Of a stretch of DNA of 64,000 bases, positions 47,674 to 61,912 are shown one piece after another (the first letter of the stretch is position 1; every line of letters starts with the position of its first letter). The notes beneath the pieces were generated by a model, which did no database searches, had not been told where the DNA came from, and was given only the letters and a program-made list of their open reading frames with translations. The stretch is from contig KE546974.1 of the NCBI GenBank assembly GCA_000442125.1, positions 1,054,001-1,118,000 of the forward strand, given 5' to 3'. This DNA is from Opeltia flavorubescens (lineage: Eukaryota > Ascomycota > Lecanoromycetes > Teloschistales > Teloschistaceae). The position numbers and the translations under genes are program-made.

Positions 47674-50600
47674 AATACCGGTAATAAATAAAATTATTAA
47701 CTTTTAATAGTAGGCTCTTTTTTGCTAATAAGTAGCTTTTTAGCCAATTTTTAGTATTTAATATTAGTATTAGTATTATTAACGATTTTATTATAATTTA
47801 AAATCGATTTGAGACTAAAATAATATTTATACTTTTTTATTAATACTTTAATCTTATTTAAATAGTATTTAAATATTAAACAAATATATTTAATTTTATA
47901 AATCGCTTAATAGATAAAAGATATAATTAAAAAACTTTAATTTTTATAAGTATAATATTTATAAAAAATTTATTTAATTTTAAACCTTTTATTATTATTA
48001 ATAATAACTAGAGGTATAGATATATAATAGCGCTAGTAGAGATTATTACTAGATTTAATAGTAGATTTTAAATATATTACCAGTATTTTATATAAACTTT
48101 TATTATAATTAATAGCTTTAAATAATCTATTAATAGTTTAATATATTTAATTATTATAAAATGGTTTATTAATTCTTATTTAATTTTTTTAAAAGTAAAT
48201 TTTAATATATTATAGTTTTAATAGAAATATATTTTTTAAAAGATTCCTACCTTTAAAATATACTAATTACTAATATATATTATTATATTTCTTGATCTTT
48301 ATTATAATAGAAATAATAATATTTTTAATATTAATGAATAAAAGTTAATATTTCTTTATAGCTATTAATATAGTAGTATTCTATACTATAAATATATTTA
48401 TAGACTTATAAACTTTAAAAATAAAAAGATTATAATAATAAATTTTCTATATTATAATTTAAAAGATAGTTAATTTTTTAATAAAAATATTATTTAAAGT
48501 TTTAAAATTTAATATATTTTTAAATTAAATAAATTGTTTAAAGATTAATAAATATAAAAAGTTTATTATTTTTTGAATTTTATATTTAAATAATATTTAA
48601 TTAGATATTTTATAAAATTATATAAAGCTATTAATATTAATAAAAAAATAATAAACTATAACTTAAAATCGTTTAATATAATAATAAAATAGTATATATT
48701 ATTTTTAATAATTTTATTAAATTAATCAAAAATATTTTTAATATATATATATATATTAGATAATAAAATATTTTATATTCTATTCAACTTATAAACCTTT
48801 TATTTCAATTTATTACTAATATATTTTAATTAAACTTTATTAATTTAATTTTTAATAATTTAATATATTATTTATTCTTTTATATAGTATTTTTGAATAT
48901 ATAAATAACTACTTTAATTAATTTATTTATTACTAATATATAATAATTATTCTTATTTTATAATTTTAATAAAAAAAATAAAATTAATAGTAAATATATT
49001 TAATAATTAAATAAAATTTAGTATTAATTATAAAGCTAAATAAAAATAATATTAAAATATTTAATAAATTTAATACTATAAATATTAATAAAAAAAATTA
49101 TATAGCTTTATTAATTTATTCTATATATAAAAGCTTTTTATTAAATGTTTATATATATATAAAAAGTTAAAATAGCTAAATTTATTATATAGTAGCTAGA
49201 AAATTTTATTTTCTATATTTATATATATTATTAAATATAAATTTGATTTATTATTATTAATATAAAATAATATATTAATAATTTAATATTATAATTAATT
49301 AATATTATTATTTATTTTTATATTAAATTTAACAGATTTTTTAATTTTAATCTAGCGATTTTTTTTAATATACTTTTTAATTAATTATTAATGGAAGTTT
49401 ATTAATATTTCTACTAGATTTATTAAAAAATAATATAATACAAATATACTTATATTTAATTATATATTAATATTTAAATTATATTTATTATTAGTAAACC
49501 TTAATAATATATTTAATTTAATCTTTATAACTTTAAATTTATTATAAAGATCTAAAATAATATTCTTTATTAGCTTCCTAATTTGAAATAAATATAAACC
49601 TTATTAGTTAATATTAAATAACTATAGTTATAAATCTAATTAGTTTTATTCTACACCTATTAATTACTAAAAGAGCTGGTTTTTTTATAGCTAAATTACT
49701 ACTTTAACTTTATATATAGTAACTTATAGAATAGTTTAATTCAAAATATCCAATAATTATTTTCTAATAATTTTTTTTTTAAAAAAAATGATAAAAAACT
49801 AATTATATAATTATTTTAAAAAAGTTGTATTCTTTAAAATTTATAATTATAAAATAATTTTTTAGTATTAAACTAGCGACTAGCTTTATATACTATTAAC
49901 CGTTGACTACTACAACTAGTAGAACTCTAATAGAATAGTAGCCTAGTATTAATAATAAATATTAAATTTAAAATATTAAAAATATTTAAAAATTTATATT
50001 AAATAAAAATTAAATTTTTTTATAAATATTATATTTATATTAATCCAGTATAAAATATTAACGATAGTAGTATAGTTTATATAAAGATTAATAGTTTATT
50101 TATATATTTTAATTATATAATAAATTTTTTTAATTATTTAAATAATTTTTATAAACTTAAACTTTATAAATTAATAATATATTTTAGTATTTAATAATAA
50201 ATAATTAAAAAATAGAATTAATTTTCTAAATTTTTTTTTAAATTTTATATCAATTTTATAATAAATATAAATTAAAAAACTAAATATTTTATTCCTATTT
50301 AAAGCTATATTTATTATTAAATTTTAATTAAAATAAATTAGAATTAATAATAATAAAAAAAGCTTTTATAAATAGTAAAATATATTAAACCTTTTAAATA
50401 TAAATATTATTAATAGATTTTCAATTTAAGTTTCTGTATAAGTATTATTTTTAATAATAATATCGCGATTTATATAAATTTTATACTTTGAAAATAATTT
50501 AATAATAATTATATAATTATTAATATATTATTAAAAACAGACTACTAAATTAAAATATATATAGAAATAAAAATTTGAAAATTATTTTTAAATTATTTTT

Positions 50601-53084
50601 TATAATAATAAGTTTAAATATATTAATTTTTTAGTGGAATTAATATATAAATATATTATAAATAAATAATATTAGCAATAATTGATATAAATTAATAGTA
50701 TTAAATATACTAAAAATTTAATCAAAATATTTTCTATATTTTTCTTTTAAAAAGGAAAATACTAAAATATTAGTAATATAAGCTTTCTAAAAAAAATAAA
50801 ATAAATATTAAATTTTGTTTATTATCTATTATATATAAGTTAATAAACTATTATAATCTATTATTAATATATTAAATACTTTATACTTTTAATATAAAAC
50901 TACTATTAAATAATAATAGCATTATTAATTACTCTATAATCAATAAAAAAAACTTATAAAATTTATTATAAAAAAAAACTTTAATATTATAAATTTATAC
51001 TAAAAATTTTTTTGGTAATAAAATTAAATAGATATTTAATATTATAATTTTATTAAATATTTAAATATAAATAATAATATAATTTATCTAGCTTTAATTA
51101 ATAATTTAATATATTATAAAATAAAAATAAAATATTATAACGATAATAATTTATTTTATTTTATTTTTATATATTAATTTTATTATCGGTATTTTACTTT
51201 AAACGCGGGTAATATTTAATTAAAATAGTAAAAATAATTTATTTTAATTTATATTCCAAAAATTATTATTTTTATAAGATATTTACTATTTTTATTTAAT
51301 AGTTTATATTAATAACTAGTAGAATAATCGTAATTAAAGCTATAAAAACTATAATAATAGCTATTATATAGCGTTTAGAGTTCTTAAAAAATTATTTATA
51401 CTTTTATTTTTATATTTTAATAACTAGTTTTTAGTTTTTCAATTAATTTAATGGAATTTATTAGCTTTATATTTTTAAATAATATTTAGTTAAGTTTTTA
51501 TAGTTAAATAAAAAAAAATTATTTTAAATATAAATTAATTAAAATATATAATTTACAATATATATATAACTAATAAAAATATTTATAATATTTGATTTAT
51601 AAATATAATTATTGTTTTATAAAAAATTTAAAAGGCTTTAATATAAATTTATAATTTTCATTGGTTTTATTAATATATAATATTATTATAATATATTATA
51701 TATTTTAAAGAATAGTATTTATCTAGTATTTTATTATTTATAATAATTGAGACGATTATATTATTATAAAAGCTAATCGTTATTATATTATCAATAAATA
51801 TATATTAATTTATAAATATTTAGATTATTTTTTAAATAAAACTTATATATAATAATAATAAATTTGATAGCCTTTTTATTAAATATAAAAGTTTTAATAA
51901 TTATAAACTTAATAGTATTATATTATTTTCTACTAGTACAAAACTACTATTATAATAGGATTTTATTATTAGTAGCTAGTAGCTAGTGAAATTAATAAAT
52001 AGTCGAGCTAGTAACTAGTAAAGCTGCTAGTTAATATAGTATAGCTAGAATTTTTATATACTATAACGCTTTTAATTTCAATTTAATTTTTATAATTTTT
52101 ATATTATTAAAATACACTTATAAAACCTTTTAAATCAAGTTTTTATATTTATTTCTATATATAAAAGTAATAAAACTTTTTTGTTATAAAAAAACTAGAT
52201 ATTTTAATAATTAATGGTTTTAACCGGATTTATAACTATAGTTATTCAAGATAAATTAATAAAACTTATATTTATTTTGAATCGAGTTGCCGATAAAAGA
52301 CGATTTTTAATATAGATATAATTAATCTTTTTAATAATTATAAAAACTAATATCTTTTAAGCTATAATATACGATAGCTATTTTAAAAAAAGATTTTAAT
52401 TAATTAAATTTATTATATAATTCTATTGAAATAAAAACTATAATTTTTACTATTAATTTATAAATAATTACTTATAATTCTATAATAATATCTTGAAAAA
52501 ATAAAATCTACTATTAATATTTTTTTTATAATTAGACAAATTATTTATAGCGTTTATAGTAGTAGTTATTTAATAACTTTTAATTTTATAATTTCTAATA
52601 TTTTTTTAAATAATTTAACTAGTTTTAAATAAGTTTATATTAATATTATAATAATATTAAATTTAATAGTTAATCTAATTATAATAAATATAATTTAAAA
52701 TAGTTTTTTATTATAATTAAAATATAAATATTAATATATAACGTTATTTAATTTAAAATTTTGTTATATTTATTATATTAATATAGTTTAATAGATTTTA
52801 ATTATAATATTATACATTTTATAATAATAAAAAGGATTATATTATAATATTATACTATTTAAAATTTATAATAATAGTATATAAAATTGAATTAAACTTT
52901 TTATTTATTATAGATTTAATTTTAATAAAATCTATTAATTAATAAAAGCTATTTTTTTAGTTTTAATATTATTCTATTCTATTATTGAAAATTTATTTAC
53001 TAGAAGTTTTCTATTAAAAATAAATTTATTATTAATTTAACCAGCGGATTCTATATAGTTTATAGCTATAATTTTATTAATTTC
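47674..53084 (-). pseudogene. A3 pol remnant
   Basis: It runs parallel to A2 on the minus strand: C-terminal region at about 47700-48800, integrase at about 48850-49550, RNase H at about 49950-50560, RT at about 50600-51500, and part of gag or protease beyond. It is more strongly mutated than A2. The frame is broken by the insertion at 51938-52320. Identity rests on alignment to A1 and A2 rather than on motifs in this copy alone. Confidence 0.7.
51938..52320. repeat. RIP-mutated sibling of the 385-bp repeat
   Basis: It aligns end to end with 29505-29890: gtagctagtagctagtgaaa here corresponds to gcagctggcagctggtaggg there, and gagttgccgataaaagacga to gtcgggaagccgataaagga. Comparison with uninterrupted A2 near 37500 shows it as an insertion. 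Flanks actagt (51932-51937) and attaat (52321-52326) are a 6-bp duplication differing only by one C to T and one G to A. Confidence 0.72.
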
Positions 53085-53396
53085 TATTAAAATCACGTAT
53101 ATAGAAAGCTTGCTTAATTGTTATAATTTTTGCTTAATTGTATTAGTATATATTATATATATAATAATGGTTGTACGTACTAGTAGATAACGATTAAATA
53201 GCGATAAATTAAACGAGCTAGTATATAGTTAGCTGGTAGTAATTAGAAAATATACAACCTTTACTATTATAAAAGATTTTTGCTATTAATTATTCTAATT
53301 TCTAAAAGACGAAAGCTCTAGCTATATATACGGTTTTCGTCCGAAGTAGCTAGAGGTTATATAACGTTATAACTGATCTGTACACGTATTTTAATA
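53085..53396 (-). repeat. Solo LTR (312 bp) at the A3/A4 junction
   Basis: It runs from tattaaaatcacg to acgtattttaata, giving inverted ends consistent with TGTTAAAAT...ATTTTAACA. It is flanked on both sides by atttc (53080-53084 and 53397-53401). It is homologous to the 133-bp LTR of element F. Compared with its surroundings it has kept many CA and TG pairs. A solo LTR with duplication indicates LTR-LTR recombination after insertion of a full element. Confidence 0.85.
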
Positions 53397-53401
53397 ATTT
53401 C

Positions 53402-56019
53402 TAGTTAAAAATAATTTTAAAGATTTTATTTCTATATATATTTTAATAACTAGAAAAATATTCAAATTTAATAAACTATTTTTAATAGTATTTTTATAAT
53501 TTTATAATAATTATTAAACTATTTTAAAAATATAAAATATATATAAACCGCGATATTACTATTAGAAGTAACGCTAATAGAAAAGCTACTATTTAAAATT
53601 TATTAATAGTATTTATATTTAAAGAATTTAATATATTTTATTATTTATAAAAGCTTTTTTTATTATTTAAAAATTTAATTTATTTTAATAAAAACTTGGT
53701 ATTATATATAGACTTAAATAGTAATTTAAAATTCGGTATTATAGTTTATATCTATTATAACTTAAATAAAATTATATATAGAATAAATAAAAAGTTTAAA
53801 TAGAAATTTAAATAATTAATTCAATTTTTTAACTATTTTTTATTAAATACTAAAATTTACTATTAGCCTATAAAATTAAAGATTATAGATATTATTTAAT
53901 TAATAAAAAGAATCTATTATATAAATAAAATAGCTAAATATATTATTAATATCTATATAGATTATTCTATAATATTTAGAATTTTAAATTAGATTAATTT
54001 AAATATAATATTTATTAAAAAGTTTAATTTTTATTTAATATTAATTTTTAAATATTTTTAATAATTTAAATTTAATATTTACTAGTAATCTAAAATTATA
54101 AATACTATTTTAGATATATAATTTATATTTACTAGATATAAATACTATTTAAAAATCAATAAGTTACTAAATATAAATATCTTTAAAATATAATACTTTT
54201 TAATAAATCTAATAAAAATATTAATTAAATTTTATTAAAAATAAACTAATAGGTATATTAAAATAAGCCGCTAGACTAAAATTAAAAAGTCTATTAAACT
54301 TTATATAAAATTAAATAATAATATTCTTAATTTACTATACTATATTATTATTAATCTACTTTATTTTAATAATAATAAACGAGGTCTATATTTAGTAATA
54401 TATACGGATATAAAAAGGAAAATATTCGAACTAATATATAATAAAAAAGGCTATTTTAATAATATATATATATATCTATATATTCAAATATTTAATAAAA
54501 GGCTTTTATAGATATAATATATTATTAAAATTATATAAATTTATTTATTACTATTTATAGTATTAAATTAATTGAATATTTTATTACCGCCTATATAGAG
54601 CTTTATAACTAGTATTTAACCTAGTAAAAATATTTTATATATTTATTAATAATTTTACTTTTATTTTACTAAAATTATATAAAAAATATAATTATTATAT
54701 ATTAATAATAAATAAGTTTATTAAAATAGTTATTTTTATATTTAAAAAAACTATTTAAAGCGGTAGATAATAAATTAAATTATTATTAAATAAATAAATT
54801 AAATTAAATTAAAATATAATATTAATAATAATTTTAAATCGCGATAAAAAGTTTTTTAAATGATTATAATACTAGATATTGAAAATTGAAAAAATAGATT
54901 TATAATATTCTATTATTTAATACTTAAAACTAATAATATATTAGAATAATTTAATAAAATAACTAAAATCCCTATATATTATTACCTATATTATTATATT
55001 CAACGATTTTAGATTATAGCCTATTTTTTTTATATAAATATTAATAGCGATTAAAAATTCTATTGATTATAACTTTATATTTAAAATATTTAAATAAATA
55101 TTATTCGAATTTGCAACTAGAAAAATATAAAATTTTCCATATCTATTAGACTTTAAATAAGCTATTTAACTAAAAAAAGCGCTAGATTCTAAAGCTTTTA
55201 ATAAATAATTTATTAAAAAACTAACTACTTTTTTAGCTATAATATAAATAGTTTTTTATTATAATTTAAATATTTTAAAAGCTATTAAATCTATAAATTA
55301 ATTTATAGAGTAAATAGTTATAATATTAATAATTATAGAAGAATTCCAGTTTATATATATAAATATTAAAAATATTATTACTTTTATTATAATAAAAATA
55401 AAAAGGTATTATAATATATACTACTAACTATTCTATTTTAAAATTAGCGAATTTATATTAATTCGCCTATATTAAAGCTATAATATATTAAAGTTTACTT
55501 CTAATAAAATCAAATAATAGCTAATAAGTTTTCCTAAAATAATTAAATACGTTAAATAATTAGCCTACTATTTAAAGCTATTATCTATTATAGAAATATA
55601 TAATATAATATCTATAGTATATCTAGAGCCTACTATAAAACTTAGTAATAATTTTTATTAATATTATTATATACCTATATTTTTAAATATTATTAATAGT
55701 AATAAAAAGTATAAAATTAAACGAATCTTTTATAAGCGCTATATCTATAAAAATAGAGGCTAATCTATTTAATACCTAATTTACTAGGTTAATTATAGGT
55801 TTAAAAATAATTAGTAAATATTTAAATACAATTTAAGTAATATTAAAGTACTAGTAGAAAATATAAATATTATTATAGTTTAAAATCGGTTTTAGATTAT
55901 AATAAGGCCGTTAATAATATTAATACTAATTTTTAATAGTAGAAATAAATTAAAAAACCGCTAATCGGCGAGAAAAAATCTATTATTAAAAGCTAAAAGC
56001 TTTATTTATTACGAATATC
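53402..56019 (+). pseudogene. A4 RNase H and integrase remnant
   Basis: RNase H at about 53700-54230 contains LYIDLNSNLKFGIIVYIYYN, the first catalytic Asp block as in A1. Integrase at about 54330-54950 has YFNNNKRGLYLVIYTDIKRK and the corresponding core. The C-terminal region at about 55250-55950 parallels A1 17260-17950. Here the A pol frame runs uninterrupted across the site where element C split A1, which confirms the C insertion point. Stops are RIP-type. Confidence 0.76.
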
Positions 56020-56224
56020 TATTACGGTTATATTATATAAATAGAAGATTTATAAAGTAGATAAGACTAAATAGCTATTATAACCTAAAAAAGGCTTTTT
56101 AAATAAATTTACCTAGTTAGATTTAGCGCCTTTTAGCGCCAATATTTATTTAGTTATAGAATCTATAGATAAATAGTTTTATATTTATAATATAATAATA
56201 TTACTTTATATCTACTATATAATA
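56020..56224 (+). repeat. 3' LTR of A4
   Basis: This 205-bp LTR keeps tttagcgccttttagcgcca and ends ctactatataata. Confidence 0.84.
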
Positions 56225-59200
56225 AAATTTAAATTATTTTTAAAAATATTAATTTTTCGTTCGTTTTATTAATTTGAAAAAGAATCTAGAATAATAATAA
56301 ATAAATATATTAAAATCAAGATTATATTTATTAATATTATATTTAGTATTTTATTATTATATTAGTATAATTCTAATATTAATTGAATTTATATAATATA
56401 GTTATAATATATTCCCGGTATTATTTTAATAGAAATAGATATTAAATTAATCCCGGCTAAAAAACTAGAATATTTATTAGAAATAAAAGAGTTTAAATAA
56501 TTATATTTTTTTAATATAAAATTATATAATAAAAATAATTTATTCGCTTTATATAATATTAAAGAGGTAATTTTATTTAAAAAATATACCGATTTAAAAA
56601 AGGTTTATAAATTCTAAAAAGGCGATAAAAATTTTTAAATATTTTATAAATAATTATATTTTTAAAATAATAGGTAGTTTTTTATTTGAATTTTTATATA
56701 ATCTTTTTATTATTAAATTAAAGATTTTATAAGTTTAAATTAATAAAAATCTGGTAAAAGAATTTATCTATTATTTAATATTATAAACTAGCGTTTTAAA
56801 TATATTTATAAAAAAAAATAGTTTTAACTTATATATCAACTATTAGAAGATAAACTAGATTATTATTAAATTTTTTTTTTAATAATAAAAGCTTTAAATA
56901 AGTTATATAAAATAATAATTTTTATTTATTTTAATATTCGGAATATTTATTATTATATTTGAATCCGGAAAAATAATAAAAAAAAAATAGTAGTTTATAT
57001 TTATTATAATAATTTTATATATTATATTATACTATTTAATTTAATAAATATTCTAGCTATTTTTTAAATATATATTAGAATTATTTTTTAAAATTATTTC
57101 AATTTTTTTATTATAGTATATATAAATAATCTACTCGTTTATTCTAGAAATAAAGCCGAGTATTTAATATATATATAAAAAGTTTTTATAAAACTATTAT
57201 ATTATAGATTATTTATTAAATTAAAGAAATATTTCTTTAATATATATAAAATTAAAGTTATAAAATTTATTAAACGCTTTAATTATATTATAATAAAAAA
57301 GTTCTATATTAAATTTATAAAAAATTAGCCTTTTTTAAAATTATACTAAAATATATAATATTTCTTTAAATTTATAAACTTTTACTAATATTTTATTAAA
57401 TTATTCTTATAGATAGTATTATTACAAGTTTTACTATTAAATATTAATAATAAAAAAAAATTTTATACTAAATTTATTTTAATTAAAAAAATAGTTAATA
57501 TATTTAAAATATTAAAATAAATTTTTATAATAGTTTTTATTTTATAATTATTTAATTATATACTTTAAAATTATATTAAAATAAACGCTTTAAAATATAT
57601 TATATTAATAAATATTTTATTGTTCTTTAATACTAGTATATAAATTCGCTAGTACTTTATTATTTATTTATCCTAAAAAAAACGATATTTAAATATAAAT
57701 TTAATATTAGAGATTTAAAAATACAATTATAATTTATAAGATATTTATAAAAAGTCGCGATATTATATTAAAAAAGCTTTTTATAAAATAAAAGTTATTA
57801 TTAATTATATAAAATTTTATAATTTTTTTATTAAAAAAGAGTTTAATTATAAAAATATTAAATAATAAAAGTAATTAATAAATTTAATCTAGATTTAGAA
57901 AATAGACTATATAAATTAAATTCTAATAATATTATATTATAATAAAGCGACTATAAAATATTTAAAGCCTATATTATATTTAATATCTTAGATTGAAAAT
58001 ATATTTATTTTAACCTATATTTAAAAGAATTATAGAAGAATTTTAAAAAAAATAATAAACTTTTTATAAAACTTAAAAAAATCTAGTATTATTTAATAAA
58101 AACCTTTATAAAATAAAATAAAAATAAATTTAAAAATCTATAAAAGGGTTTAAATAATATTAGAAAACTATTAAAAAATAATAAAAAAAGCTATTTTAGT
58201 AATAAAATATTATTAATAAATTCTAAAAGTATTAAAAAAAGTCTTTAAAAATTATTTGAAATTATTAAAATTATTAATAAAAATAGTTAAAAAACGGTAG
58301 TAATATATTATATAGCGAAAAATAAAATATTAATATTTTTAAAAAAAAGGATAAATTTTTAAAAAATACTTTTGAATATATATTTATTAATAAAAAGTTA
58401 TATATATAATATTTATATAAAAGAACGCGATAATATTATATTATTTATATCTTTTTATAATTAAAGAATCCATTTAATATTAATAAAAAAAAATATAAAA
58501 ATACTTTAAAAAGTAATATAAAAGCGTTAATTTCGCCTTTTATAATTAAAAAAAAAATTTTTAAAGTAAAAAAAAGATAAATATTAATAGAAATTTATAT
58601 TTCTAAAATATTTAAAAAATTAAAGGCTTTTTATATATTTAATACTATTATAAATAATAATATTTAGTCGGTTTTTTTAAATAATTCTAATAACTTTAAA
58701 AATTTTTAATTAAAGTAGTAAATTATTAAAAAAACGGTTTTAGAGAATATATACAATATACCCCTATTATTTTTTTACTATACTTTATTATAAAAAAATT
58801 TTAAAAATTTAATAATATAATTAAAAAGTTAATATTTTTAAAAAAAAAATTATTTAATAATTTATTAGGTAATTATATAGTATTAAAATAATTTAATAAA
58901 AATTATTAATAATATTAAAACTAGAAATTGTTTTATTATAATAAAAAATAATTTTTATTTTTTAATATAAATAGATAAAAAGCCTTTAAATATAAATATA
59001 ATAATTTTATAATAGATTATTTTAGCTATAAAAAATATTAAAATTTATTTATTAAAATTATTTTTATTTAAATATAATAAAAAACTATAAATATTATTTA
59101 TATATTAATAAAATATATTATTAGATAGAATTTATAAAATATAAACGATATAGCGAAATAGAATTATTAAAAAAAATTTAAAAACTATTTAATAATTTAA

Positions 59201-60270
59201 TTATAAATTTTATAACTAATTTACTTTTATATAAATACTTCCGTTTTATATATAATTCGCTTTTTATAATAGTCGATTGTTATATAAAATTTATTATATT
59301 TATTTTATATTAAATAATTATAACTATAAATAAATTATCGGATACTTTTATTAATAAAATATATAATTAGTATAATATATTAAAATCGCTTGTTTTCAAT
59401 TAAAAGATTTTTTTTATTTTATAATTTTAATTTATTTCTTATTATTATTCTAAAACTCAATATTATTTAAATACAGCTTTTTTTTTATATATTAATAGGT
59501 AAATTAAATAAAAAAATTCGATTTTAAAATAATTTTTTAAAGGTTTTATCAATTATTATTAAAAATATTTTATATATTTTCTTGTTACTAGCGATATAAT
59601 ATAATTAAATAAACGTTATATTTAGATAAAAAAGTTATTAAAAAAACTAGATTATAAATTTTATAGATTTTTTAAACTAATAAAATTAATAAATTTATAA
59701 TTATATTATTTAGAACTTTTAATATTAATAAATTGTATTTATTTTATTATTTATATTTTTTTTAAACTATATATAATAGTAAAATCAAATAGTAAAAAAT
59801 ATTTGTTTTATTATATTTATTTATAAATAATAGAAAGTAATATAAAATTCAAAAAGTATTTAATTTAAAATAATATTATAGATAATTATAATATTTAATA
59901 AAATAGTTTTATTATAGCTTTAAAAATTATAACTAGTTTAATATTAAAATATATTAGAAGCTAGCGAGTATATAAAAAACTTTTATTATATATATTTTAA
60001 AAAACTATTAAATTATAATAAAAAAAATTGTATAAAAAAAAACTATAATTAAACTATATATAAATATAAAAATAAAATAATAAATAAGACTAAAAATATA
60101 AAATAGTAATAAAAATAAAATTTTATATCGTTATTAAAGTTTTTTAATAGAATAAATATTAAAAAATCTATATTATAAAATTTATTATTAAAAAAGATTA
60201 AATTTACAAAAAAGTTTTATTAAAATAAAAATTTTAAAATTATAATTATTTAAAAGCGATATAAATTTTA
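56225..60270 (+). pseudogene. Element G pol remnant
   Basis: RT at about 56700-57350 is extremely mutated: FIIVYINNLLVYSRNKAEYL at 57110-57170 matches the element B active site with both Asp as Asn, and NFIYYIILFNLINILAIF stands for the MPFGL-NAPA-F block. RNase H lies at about 57400-57950. Integrase at about 59200-59600 contains FIYNSLFIIVDCYIKF, with the first catalytic Asp retained, and a relic of the HPQTDGQTE motif near 59500. It is more decayed than B. Confidence 0.75.
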
Positions 60271-61653
60271 AAATAGAATATAAAAATAAATATATAAAAA
60301 TATATATATAAAAATAAATATATAAAAATAAATATANTTTTTTTTTTTATTTTTAAAAGTAGAAATATTCTTTTTTTAATTAAATTTAATTATTTTTCTA
60401 ATAGCTAAAAAATTTAAACGGTTCTAGTATAAAATTAGCGCGCGAAATTATTTAAGAAAAATAGATATATAATAAAATATATCGTATTAATATTTATATT
60501 AAATAATTTTTTTAAAATATAAATAGCTTTAATAATATTAAAGATACTAATAGTTTTTTATTATTATATTTTAGCTTGTTATAGACTTCGATTTATTTAT
60601 AATTAAAAAAATATTAATATATAAATAATATATAATATATCGCTTTTTATTTTTATAATTAATATTAATAGTTATAATAGCGGAGATTATTTTATTAGCG
60701 ATTAAAATAAATTTTTAAAAAATTTATATAAATTAAAAAAGCTACCGCGATATATAAACTTAATATATTATTTTATAATTTTTATATAATTTAAAATAAT
60801 ATATATAATAATTTAAAGTAGTATTAAACTTTATATAATAAATATTAAAGCTATTTTTTATTTATTCTTTATTAGAAATTATTAAATATTAATATTAAAA
60901 TAATTATATATATTAAAATATTAATTTTATTATATTAATAATTATAATTTTCTTTTTAAATTAGAATATTCAATAATATTAAAGTATCGGGTATTTATAT
61001 ATTCTAAAAAATCTTTTTAAATATAAAAATTTTAGAATTTTCAAAATTTATAATAAAAAATATAAAAATTAGAAAAAGTTTATAAAAAAAATAAAACTAG
61101 TAAATAAAAGTAAATTATAGTAAATATAATAGAAATTTAAATTTAAAAAAAAGTTTATACTAAAAAAAAACCGTTTATAATAGATATTTATATATATATA
61201 AAAAATAAAATTATATTATTTATCGCGAGATTTTTAATATTAGTAATATAAATTATATTATTTAAAATTTAATAGCTTTAATTTATTATAATAATTATTA
61301 TATAATATAGCTATAATATAAAGTTATCTAATATTATTAAAATTTATAAATATATTTTAATATAAATAATTAATTTATAATAAAAAATATTAAAAATAAA
61401 TTATAACGCGATAATTAAAATTAATATTACTATTAAATTATTTTTACTATATAAAGTAAAGCTATTTTTATTTTTTATATATAATAATAAAACGTTTTAT
61501 ATAGAAATATATATTAGTATTATATAATTTTAACTTATTTATTTAATTAATATACGCGTTAATACGCGCGTTTTATTTAAAAAGTTTAGTTATTTATTAT
61601 ATATATATTATTTAATTATAAAATAGTAAAAATATTACTATAAAAATAAATAT
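60270..61653. other. Element G 3' region with AT microsatellite
   Basis: This corresponds to element B 19827-21990. At 60280-60336 a run of atataaaaataaatataa-type units forms a microsatellite, with an N at 60337 in front of a T run. I saw no gene. Confidence 0.5.
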
Positions 61654-61912
61654 TATTATAATTAATTATAATCAAGCTTATTATAATATTATACAGCTAT
61701 TATATAGCTTCGGCTAAAATATTATATCGCTATATTATACTAGTAGAAAAAAAGGCCTATATAATTAAAAAAATTCCTTTTAATATTTATAGCTCTCTAG
61801 ATATTAATATATATATATATATTTTAATTATAATTCTATATATATAATAATATAACGCTAGATTATAATCTATACTTCTATATAATTTTCCTATTATTAT
61901 ATTTTTTCTATA
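61654..61912 (+). repeat. 3' LTR of element G
   Basis: This 259-bp LTR is the inverse of the element B LTRs. Shared stretches include tatagcttcggctaaaatat and gctctctagatattaatata. It starts tattataatta and ends ttttttctata. Confidence 0.84.

Larger units (their letters stand above)
47469..53084 (-). mobile_element. 5'-truncated Ty3/Gypsy element A3
   Basis: A minus-strand A copy with its 3' LTR at 47469-47673 and a body extending right to about 53084, where homology to A2 stops near A2 position 38300. Roughly the first 2 kb of the element, including the 5' LTR, is missing. A 383-bp repeat is inserted at 51938-52320. At its broken end A3 meets A4 in head-to-head orientation. Confidence 0.78.
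53402..56224 (+). mobile_element. 5'-truncated Ty3/Gypsy element A4
   Basis: A plus-strand A copy that starts abruptly at the position equivalent to A1 8980, just after RT, and ends with its 3' LTR at 56020-56224. It lacks the first 4.4 kb or so of the element. It is adjacent, head to head, to A3. The flank after its LTR (aaatt) does not match the flank before the A3 LTR (ataat). Confidence 0.78.
56225..61912 (+). mobile_element. Ty3/Gypsy element G (family B), 5' part missing
   Basis: It aligns with element B in inverse orientation from just before RT to the 3' LTR. The left limit is the outer end of A4, so the A3/A4 pair probably interrupts G or has replaced its 5' part. It is plus-strand, with its 3' LTR at 61654-61912. 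No 5' LTR of this family was found to the left. Confidence 0.76.

Noticed and set aside
60280-60336. Replication origin or centromeric satellite
   Set aside because: It is only a short AT microsatellite within the 3' region of element G; AT-rich runs are everywhere in this window and give no specificity.
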